A DNA stretch of 5,697 bases from an uncultured Lachnospiraceae bacterium (GTDB taxonomy: Bacteria; Bacillota; Clostridia; Lachnospirales; Lachnospiraceae). Below, one piece after another: positions 1 to 4,776 of the stretch (positions are counted from its first letter, which is position 1; every line of letters starts with the position of its first letter). The stretch spans positions 1-5,697 of the forward strand of contig CAJTVD010000131.1 in assembly GCA_910579495.1 (NCBI GenBank), in the 5' to 3' direction. The translations under genes were made by a program, and so were the position numbers. The notes beneath the pieces are model-generated. The model did no database searches. It was not told the DNA's origin and was given only the letters and a program-made list of their open reading frames with translations.

Positions 1-374
1 TCATCCCCTTTCTCCAAATCGATGTCCACGCCGTCACACCACGGGTATTTCTCCATGATCCGCACAAGCTCCGAAAGGAACTTATCCTGCGCCCCGTTTG
101 TGTTCTCCCGCAGTGCTTTGAAGATGCTGTTCGTGCCGTCATTGGCGACCGTCAGCAGCCATTTGATGTGCGGCCACTTTCGGATATACGTCCGCATGGT
201 GGAGCCTTCCGCAATGGAAACGCCGCTCTCGTAAATTTCCCCTGTCGCCCTGACCTTGAAGGAAAAAAGTCCGATTTGGCTGATGCGGTCGCCGTAATCC
301 CGGAGCGCCTGGTACATCCTCGTATTGCCCATGAACGTCCAGACCATGATCTGCTTTCCCTTGAGTGTGTCCAT
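1..374 (-). CDS. Glycoside hydrolase family 18 protein, tail-associated (3' end outside window)
   Basis: This is the first 124 codons of a gene that runs off the window. The start is ATG at 374-372, preceded by a strong ribosome binding site (AAGGAGGG, 8 bases before the ATG). The sequence shows the GH18 catalytic signature DGVDIDLE at residues 114-121, which fits DxxDxDxE. E121 is the expected proton donor and D119 the residue assisting the substrate-assisted mechanism. Earlier strands 'QIMVWTFMG' (residues 8-16) and 'IKWLLTVAND' (70-79) fit the first strands of the TIM barrel. No signal peptide is seen, which suits a virion or late phage protein rather than a secreted chitinase. GH18 enzymes cleave beta-1,4 GlcNAc-containing glycans. 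In this setting, acting on cell-wall or surface polysaccharide during adsorption is inferred. It lies downstream of the tail genes but is now separated from them by the two-gene cassette and its terminator. Its composition matches the tail genes. Confidence 0.85.
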   Translation of the reverse strand, partial: MDTLKGKQIMVWTFMGNTRMYQALRDYGDRISQIGLFSFKVRATGEIYESGVSIAEGSTMRTYIRKWPHIKWLLTVANDGTNSIFKALRENTNGAQDKFLSELVRIMEKYPWCDGVDIDLEKGD

Positions 375-401
375 TAGCAGTCCCTCCTTAAAAAATAGCA
401 T

Positions 402-432
402 AAAAAAAGTGCCTGGGATTCAGACACTTTTT
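402..432 (-). terminator. Intrinsic terminator after the DUF3800 gene
   Basis: Read on the minus strand, a 12-pair stem (432-421 with 415-404, one G-U pair) encloses the loop AATCC and runs into a tract of seven T (408-402). It begins 38 bases beyond the DUF3800 stop codon and ends about 10 bases before the GH18 ribosome binding site. The A-rich 5' arm also makes it look partly bidirectional. It should end transcription of the cassette. Late phage transcripts entering from upstream would also meet it. Confidence 0.85.
406..421. repeat. 16-base direct repeat, copy 1
   Basis: AAAGTGCCTGGGATTC (plus strand) occurs here inside the terminator and again exactly at 2008-2023, in the same orientation. 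The two copies bracket the DUF3800 gene. Flanking bases differ, and each copy sits in a different hairpin context. Confidence 0.8.
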
Positions 433-470
433 CATAAATCCTTATTTGATTTACTCATCAGACAAAATCT

Positions 471-1970
471 TTATAATATATCAGCATAAAATTTACCCTC
501 GTATTCCGTAAAAACAACTTCTGACGGGAAAAGATTTGTTCCCATATTCGCCATTCCCACTACTGTCATTGCCCATTCACTTAAATCATCTGGCAATCTA
601 TAACAGTACGCTTTTTCGGATACTTCAATGGTAGCCAACGGAATACCTTCTTTACTGATTCCAACTGAAAGAACTTTACATTCACAAGTTCCGTTATTGA
701 ACTTTAATAACGGCTGTCGATGTGCATCCAAAAATACTTTTGCACCTTTTCGATTAAAAAAATAATCCCGAGTATTTTGCGGTAGTGGATCAATTGGTAG
801 TTTATTTCTCATTCGGGAGAAGTAATCCTCCAAGCACTCGCATGCATATGCATTAAAATATTCACCTTGCATTTCAATATTATGTTTTCTTATTTCTTCC
901 GCTGTTGAAAAATGATTCATATAATTTAAAAGTGCCACGAAAGTAATTAAATCATCAGAGTATTTGCCCGAAAAGGCTTTATACCAAGCATTATTTAATT
1001 CACAGATAATGCTATATAGCCTTTTATACAAACCAAACTGTTCTTCATTAAGCAGAAACCACCTTTTCCCTAAAAGTTTCTTTTGAAGCTGCTCATCAGA
1101 GGAATTGTACATCAACGCATTATGTAATGCCTTGAGCAATTTCGCAAGCACGCCTGCTAACATATCAGCCATGCGTATCCCTATTGAGTCTTTTGAATCC
1201 ACTTCCATAACCATATTAAAGCCAACCTGTTTCGCTGCGTTTAGTGTATTACTGCTTTCCCCCTCTTTATCTATTGTCAACGTAAAACCATCTATTGCCC
1301 TTTCCGTCAAATATTCATTAAATCCCCAAAAAGCTATACTATAATCCCATTCGATAGTATTTGCTTCATGGATATCCTGCAAAATCATTAAAACTTCTTC
1401 AAAGGCTTCCGTTTCTCTTTGCTTTAATGATATGTTTGCTTTATTCCGCCGAATTCTATCCTGGAAAAATTCCTTTAAGGCCGTTACAAGTTCTCCCGTG
1501 TTCTCAAATACGCCCTCAATTATCTCTTTTGGCCGATACGTCAAAATTGCTTTTATGATCGAATACTTCATAGCATCCATATCAAAGAGAAAACTGTTCT
1601 CATAGCCGTCAAAAATCTGAGCAACAATATATTCAATCTTGCTTATCACTGCAAAATAAATGGAAGTGTCACCATCAAATATCGAAAGCAGATCCGCAAG
1701 AAAGCAAACATTATCTTTATTCATGGAAGCAAAGCCGTTCTCAAACTGATTTTGTCTGAGTGTCTGGCTTTTTAATTCCCCTTTCGATTTACGGTCAGCA
1801 TATTTTTCTTCAAAAGCAACATACTTCTCAAAAACCGACTTTTCGTTCTCAACTTTCCAGCCAACAATAGCAGCAATAAAATTATCATAATAATTATCTG
1901 CATTAACTGTATTAAGATTGATTTTCCTGCTATGCTCTGATTCATCATAGTAAAAATGGTATTTTCCCAT
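471..1970 (-). CDS. Long DUF3800-domain protein, predicted RNase H-like nuclease
   Basis: A 499-residue protein starts at ATG 1970-1968 behind AGAGGTGA, a well-placed ribosome binding site. The N-terminus has the DUF3800 opening strand with a YYDES motif (residues 7-11, D9). Then come an ELKS motif (65-68), an aspartate at D234 in 'LTID', and the typical closing helix 'IRMADMLAG' (265-273, D269). D9, E65, D234 and D269 are the likely acidic metal ligands of an RNase H-like fold; that fold and nuclease role come from family knowledge, not from this sequence alone. Usual DUF3800 proteins are roughly 200-280 residues. This one adds about 220 residues after the domain (280-499), helical at first and strand-rich near the end, that I do not recognise. 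No signal peptide or membrane segment is seen. It is second in a two-gene unit with the PIN-like gene (92-base gap), with no convincing promoter of its own. It is strikingly AT-rich compared with the tail genes. Function unknown; anti-phage defence is the leading guess. Confidence 0.85.
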   Translation of the reverse strand: MGKYHFYYDESEHSRKINLNTVNADNYYDNFIAAIVGWKVENEKSVFEKYVAFEEKYADRKSKGELKSQTLRQNQFENGFASMNKDNVCFLADLLSIFDGDTSIYFAVISKIEYIVAQIFDGYENSFLFDMDAMKYSIIKAILTYRPKEIIEGVFENTGELVTALKEFFQDRIRRNKANISLKQRETEAFEEVLMILQDIHEANTIEWDYSIAFWGFNEYLTERAIDGFTLTIDKEGESSNTLNAAKQVGFNMVMEVDSKDSIGIRMADMLAGVLAKLLKALHNALMYNSSDEQLQKKLLGKRWFLLNEEQFGLYKRLYSIICELNNAWYKAFSGKYSDDLITFVALLNYMNHFSTAEEIRKHNIEMQGEYFNAYACECLEDYFSRMRNKLPIDPLPQNTRDYFFNRKGAKVFLDAHRQPLLKFNNGTCECKVLSVGISKEGIPLATIEVSEKAYCYRLPDDLSEWAMTVVGMANMGTNLFPSEVVFTEYEGKFYADIL

Positions 1971-2001
1971 GTTTTCACCTCTATGTTAAATATAATAAGA
2001 G

Positions 2002-2031
2002 CGGCATAAAGTGCCTGGGATTCTGATGCCG
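2002..2031. other. Inverted repeat/hairpin between the two cassette genes
   Basis: CGGCAT (2002-2007) pairs perfectly with ATGCCG (2026-2031) around an 18-base loop, most of which is the shared 16-base repeat. On the minus strand no clean T-run follows it (CTCTTATTATATTT). On the plus strand TTTTA follows. It may be a weak terminator or attenuator tuning the DUF3800 gene relative to the PIN-like gene, an RNA processing site, or a scar of cassette assembly. Confidence 0.5.
2008..2023. repeat. 16-base direct repeat, copy 2
   Basis: This is the second exact copy of AAAGTGCCTGGGATTC, 1602 bases from copy 1. Here it fills the loop of a CGGCAT/ATGCCG hairpin instead of forming the loop and one arm of the stem. 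The pair could mark a duplication at insertion, or two members of a small family of terminator-like elements. Confidence 0.75.
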
Positions 2032-2062
2032 TTTTACCCCCATATTAATAGCAACTTCACAA

Positions 2063-3100
2063 TTAAGAAATTGTCCCCATGAGCCCCAAGGAAGTCTGCA
2101 AAAAAGCCGAATTGGCCATACAGCTAAAATTTGACACTGTCTTTGTAAGAAATGGTTTATCAAGAGTCATTAACCCATCTGCATATCGAAATGCTGTACT
2201 CAAATTCATAAAATCAATAATGTCATTATACTTAAATTTCCCCTGGTTAATAAGCAGCCTCTGTATGCAGTAATTTAAAAAGTCCTTCTCCAAAGGACTA
2301 AGTGCCTGATAATCAATAACTGAAAATATATCATTGTCATCTGAAAACATTTTTTCACTATTTTTCATCTGCGCATGCGCCTCTTGAAGAAATGCCAAAT
2401 AATCACGTTCACAATACTTTTTATCGAATTCTTCCGTGACTCTTTTCAATTCCTCGCTAAAATCGTTTTCCTCAATATACTCTGGTGCCTTCTCAGACAG
2501 GGTCTTGTAATGTGTCTCTATACTTCTTATAATCCCCCAAAATTCTCTCTGGACAATTGCAGAAAATTTTTTAGAATTATCCTGGGTGTATGACACTAAA
2601 AACTGTCCTTCAAATCTTTTTCTGACCAACAAAGGGAAATGTGAGAAGTTATCGGTAACTATAGCCGAATACCTGACATACATACTATAGGCATCTTCTG
2701 CCTTGTTTAATTTCATATTCATATAAAGAACAGCAAATGCTTTAAATATCTCGCCCAATACCCTGCACACATAATCTGAAGTCTGAGAGATAAGCAGCCC
2801 TTTTAAGGCCATCAGTCCCAAATCCGATAATTCCTTTTCACTATATATCAGTTTCCAAAACAACTCATCATCTTTCTTGCTGTTTCCGGCCACTTCAAAT
2901 TTATAATCATCCAAAAACTTTATAATTGTAATCAAATCTTCTTTCTTATCTTTATACCTGTTAAAAGCCTCAAAAAGTGTACCATAAGTTACAATACCCT
3001 TATTTCCCGTCAATACATTTAATGTATTATCCAAATTGCAACGGCCATCTTTAAATACAAGTCCATAAAGTACATTAGTATCTATCACATATTTTTCCAT
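2063..3100 (-). CDS. PIN-like domain ribonuclease with large helical insertion
   Basis: I take ATG 3100-3098 as the start, giving 345 residues, because GAGG (3111-3108) lies 7 bases upstream. An in-frame GTG at 3106 overlaps that site. The N-terminus is a classic PIN strand, YVIDTNVLYG (residues 4-13, D7). TLFEAF (41-46) supplies the conserved acidic E44. The C-terminal acidic pair appears far downstream: NDIIDF (292-297, D293/D296) and ADGLMTLDKPF (307-317, with D308 and D314), which resembles the family's 'vTrDkdF' ending. The PIN fold binds Mg2+/Mn2+ through these acids and usually cuts RNA. In a compact VapC-type protein E and the next D are some 50-60 residues apart; here about 240 residues, predicted mostly helical and charged, are inserted. 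No small antitoxin gene is adjacent, so a standard vapBC pair is unlikely. It is the first gene of a unit with the DUF3800 gene, has its own promoter, and is AT-rich. Its target is unknown. Confidence 0.75.
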   Translation of the reverse strand: MEKYVIDTNVLYGLVFKDGRCNLDNTLNVLTGNKGIVTYGTLFEAFNRYKDKKEDLITIIKFLDDYKFEVAGNSKKDDELFWKLIYSEKELSDLGLMALKGLLISQTSDYVCRVLGEIFKAFAVLYMNMKLNKAEDAYSMYVRYSAIVTDNFSHFPLLVRKRFEGQFLVSYTQDNSKKFSAIVQREFWGIIRSIETHYKTLSEKAPEYIEENDFSEELKRVTEEFDKKYCERDYLAFLQEAHAQMKNSEKMFSDDNDIFSVIDYQALSPLEKDFLNYCIQRLLINQGKFKYNDIIDFMNLSTAFRYADGLMTLDKPFLTKTVSNFSCMANSAFLQTSLGLMGTIS

Positions 3101-3105
3101 TAACA

Positions 3106-3111
3106 CACCTC
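3106..3111 (-). promoter_or_regulatory. Ribosome binding site deciding the PIN-like start
   Basis: GAGGTG on the minus strand has its GAGG core 7 bases before ATG 3100. It overlaps the upstream in-frame GTG at 3106, which argues against that longer start. Confidence 0.6.
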
Positions 3112-3141
3112 ATCTTAATTATCAATCTTCTTTTGTCTCAC

Positions 3142-3170
3142 AGTATACTTTAAATCCATGAAATTTACAA
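3142..3170 (-). promoter_or_regulatory. Predicted sigma-A promoter of the cassette
   Basis: On the minus strand, TTGTAA (3170-3165, 4 of 6 consensus) and TATACT (3147-3142, 5 of 6) are separated by exactly 17 bases. The start of transcription would fall near 3135, leaving a leader of about 35 bases before the PIN-like ATG. The promoter begins 7 bases after the preceding tail gene's stop and lies wholly in AT-rich sequence. This suggests the cassette came with its own promoter and may be expressed in the lysogen independently of late phage transcription. No operator was recognised. Confidence 0.6.
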
Positions 3171-3177
3171 TCACTCT

Positions 3178-3756
3178 TCACCGTACATCATCCCCTTCCT
3201 GCATCTCCTGCATCGTAAACAACAGCCTCGCCGTTTTCCCGCCCTCCAGCGCCACCTTATGCTTGGAATCCCATGCGGCGCTGTACTGGTAGAATCCTTC
3301 CTTCTGAAATGCTGCGCCGTTGCGTGTACACTCCCTGCTTTCAGCAAGCAGCGCAATATCATCCTCTGCTTTCACGGCATCGGGAAAAGACACCCTCTGG
3401 CCGCCCACGCCCTGGGCAAGCCGCACCGTCCCCGCCGCCATATCCGATTTCGGGTAGATGTGGATATCCAGAGGAGCGGAGGTCTTCCCCAGGTTAAAGA
3501 GGATGACCGTCTCCTCCGAGCGCACCACGCCGTTGAACCATGCGGGAGCCTTTATCCCGCCATCCTCCCGGAGCTTCTGCAGGCAGGTTTCCGTATGAGG
3601 GGCATATCCTGCAAGCCCCGGCCCTTCCTGCAGTTGAAGGTCGGTAAACCAGATGCGCCCGGAGCAGTCGGCAATGGTGGGGACCACCGTCACGCTCACG
3701 ATGCGCATATCCTTCTTTTTATTGACCACCTCCGCAAGCCGGACAAACTCAGCCAT
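3178..3756 (-). CDS. Phage tail-accessory protein, 192 residues
   Basis: Start ATG 3756-3754 has GAGGTGG (3770-3764) 7 bases upstream and overlaps the end of the preceding small gene by 8 bases (ATGGCTGA), a translational coupling arrangement. Residues 1-60 resemble the whole preceding protein: MAEFVRL..., then SVTV, DCSG, WFTDLQLQEGP. The rest (about 70-192) is strand-rich, including 'WFNGVVRSEETVILFNLG', 'LDIHIYPKSDMAAGTVRLAQG' and 'FYQYSAAWDSKHKVALEGG', and looks like a beta-sandwich of a tail or fibre-associated protein. I recognise the style from clostridial prophage tail regions but no named family. It probably takes part in the tail tip or host-surface binding, given its place between the Tal-like gene and GH18. 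No signal peptide or membrane segment is visible. The AT-rich cassette begins right after its stop codon. Confidence 0.75.
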   Translation of the reverse strand: MAEFVRLAEVVNKKKDMRIVSVTVVPTIADCSGRIWFTDLQLQEGPGLAGYAPHTETCLQKLREDGGIKAPAWFNGVVRSEETVILFNLGKTSAPLDIHIYPKSDMAAGTVRLAQGVGGQRVSFPDAVKAEDDIALLAESRECTRNGAAFQKEGFYQYSAAWDSKHKVALEGGKTARLLFTMQEMQEGDDVR

Positions 3757-3949
3757 CCAGCGTCCACCTCAGTTCCGAGGGATGCCCCACCCATCCCATT
3801 GCCACCGGCCCGCCCTGCAGGAGGAGGTCCGTGATGTAGAATTCGCCCGTGCAGTCTGTGATGCAGACGCGGACGGTGACGGATTTCAGCCTTCCGGATG
3901 AGAAGTTTTCCGGGGTAATCTTTGCAATTGTCCGTGAAAAATATGCCAC
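3749..3949 (-). CDS. Small tail-accessory protein, 66 residues, paralogue of the next gene's N-terminus
   Basis: I prefer the GTG at 3949-3947 because GGGAGGGG lies 5 bases upstream, and because it makes the protein begin MAYFSRTIAK, parallel to MAEFVRLAEV in the next gene. A longer reading from ATG 3964-3962 touches the upstream stop (TGATG) but has no good ribosome binding site; it would give 71 residues. Shared positions with the 192-residue neighbour include SVTV, DC-G, TDL-LQ-GP and a later HxxE. The pattern resembles the last strands of a carbohydrate-binding type beta-sandwich. A single such domain this short is unusual and may need a partner. It ends 8 bases inside the next gene. Function unknown, presumed tail-tip accessory. 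Confidence 0.65.
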   Translation of the reverse strand: MAYFSRTIAKITPENFSSGRLKSVTVRVCITDCTGEFYITDLLLQGGPVAMGWVGHPSELRWTLDG

Positions 3950-3954
3950 ACAAA

Positions 3955-3962
3955 CCCCTCCC
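3955..3962 (-). promoter_or_regulatory. Ribosome binding site choosing the GTG start of the small tail gene
   Basis: GGGAGGGG on the minus strand contains a GGAGG core 7 bases from GTG 3949. It lies just past the stop codon of the Tal-like gene. It decides for the 66-residue form over the ATG at 3964. Confidence 0.6.
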
Positions 3963-3963
3963 A

Positions 3964-4776
3964 TCAATACAAATCGATAAACCTTGATTCCGTGCTGCCG
4001 TCCTCGTATTCCAGCACAATCTCAATACCAACCTGCGAATTCCCGCTCAGTTTCTTAAGGTTCTCGGACGCAATCTGCGCCGAGATAGTATAACTGTCCC
4101 GGCTGGCGGGATACACCGTCTGCGACAGGCTCTTGGTCATCCCCGCCACGCCCTCCGCTTTAAAAGATGCCGTGCCGCTCGCCCCGTTTTCCCCGTCCGC
4201 CTCGAAGCCGGAGGACACCCAATAGGCAAGCCCGTCATCGGCACGGGAATTTCTAAGGAGGTTGAACGGCACCAGCTCCGCGATGTCCTCGCTGGACACC
4301 ACGCTGACGCCCTCTAAGGAATCGGCGGCATTGTCCCACTTGCTCGTGGAGCTGCCCAGGTTCTTTAACACCGTGGAAAGCTCCAGCACCGTGTTCCACG
4401 GCTCCTGCAGGTTGTATTCCCTCCGCACAATCCTCGTGGTGACCGAAAGCCCCAGGTCCTTATCCTCCACCCGCACATAATCCCCAAGCTCCCACGCCTC
4501 ATGCTCATACCCGGTCAGGACGGATAAATCCATGGCGTTCAGCACATAGGAGACGGTCGGCCTGCAGTAATCCGCAAGGCGCATCCTCGTAAACTCCAGC
4601 ATCTGGTAGGGGTTCGTGAATGCGGAACAGTCCAGGGAAGATACACGCACCTCCTTGGAATAAGTGAAATCCTCCACATAGGGCTTCCCGCCGTTGATGC
4701 TGGCAAAGGTCATTCCATCCGCACCGACGGCATACAGCCTCGTAACAAGGCCCTGTGGTGTCCACCGTCCGCTCAA
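3964..4776 (-). CDS. Tal-like tail protein, 3' part after the frameshift
   Basis: This frame holds the downstream half of the tail protein. Its first possible start, TTG 4776, has no ribosome binding site and lies inside the upstream half, so it is not an independent gene. Real homologous sequence begins around 'GLVTRLYAVGADG' (4752 onward) and continues the hub region through 'PYVEDFTYS', 'MRLADYCRPTVSYVLNAMDLS' and 'WELGDYVRVEDKDLGLSVTTRIVRREYNL', typical of the later part of phage minor structural proteins. From about 'FNLLRNSRADDGLAYW' (residues 171-186 of this frame) a strand-rich C-terminal domain starts, resembling a carbohydrate-binding jelly roll, ending in ESRFIDLY and TGA at 3966-3964. 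Rejoined to the 5' part it completes one long tail-tip protein. Confidence 0.75.
   Translation of the reverse strand: MSGRWTPQGLVTRLYAVGADGMTFASINGGKPYVEDFTYSKEVRVSSLDCSAFTNPYQMLEFTRMRLADYCRPTVSYVLNAMDLSVLTGYEHEAWELGDYVRVEDKDLGLSVTTRIVRREYNLQEPWNTVLELSTVLKNLGSSTSKWDNAADSLEGVSVVSSEDIAELVPFNLLRNSRADDGLAYWVSSGFEADGENGASGTASFKAEGVAGMTKSLSQTVYPASRDSYTISAQIASENLKKLSGNSQVGIEIVLEYEDGSTESRFIDLY

Larger units (their letters stand above)
395..3177 (-). other. AT-rich two-gene cargo cassette inserted in the tail module
   Basis: The segment is bounded by the stop of the 192-residue tail gene and the GH18 ribosome binding site. It holds promoter, PIN-like gene, hairpin, DUF3800 gene and terminator. Counted samples are 28% G+C at 901-960 against 62% at 3421-3480 in the tail genes. 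Without it the tail gene and GH18 would be adjacent, so it looks inserted as a unit. No transposase, integrase or terminal inverted repeats are seen, and the exact edges are uncertain. Confidence 0.7.

Noticed and set aside
22..377. Two plus-strand frames opposite the GH18 gene
   Set aside because: The minus strand carries the GH18 motif in a well-started frame; the plus frames show no motif or start signal.
397..425. Promoter for GH18 using TATGCT (402-397)
   Set aside because: The -35 position, 17 bases upstream, reads GTCTGA, a poor match, and it lies inside the terminator stem.
1992..2020. Separate promoter for the DUF3800 gene using TATTAT (1997-1992)
   Set aside because: At 17-base spacing the -35 would be TCCCAG, which does not match. 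Co-transcription with the PIN-like gene is simpler.
1981..2163. 60-codon minus-strand frame between and over the cassette genes
   Set aside because: It overlaps the 3' end of the PIN-like gene in another frame, runs through the hairpin and has no start signal. It is not a credible antitoxin.
2063..3106. PIN-like gene as the toxin of a vapBC toxin-antitoxin pair
   Set aside because: No small antitoxin gene with a DNA-binding N-terminus is upstream or downstream, and the protein is much longer than VapC.
3259..3834. 191-codon open frame on the plus strand
   Set aside because: It lies opposite the tail-accessory genes, has high-GC shadow composition (Pro, Arg, His, Cys rich), no ribosome binding site and no recognisable motif.
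3944..3990. A second frameshift joining the Tal-like protein to the small tail gene
   Set aside because: The C-terminal domain of Tal seems to end early and TGATG overlap looked suspicious. However, GGGAGGGG followed by GTG 3949 and the parallel MAYF/MAEF starts make a separate small gene the better reading.
3696..4031. 111-codon minus-strand frame overlapping three tail genes
   Set aside because: It is in a third frame over coding sequence already explained, lacks a ribosome binding site and is rich in Arg, Cys and His like other shadows here.
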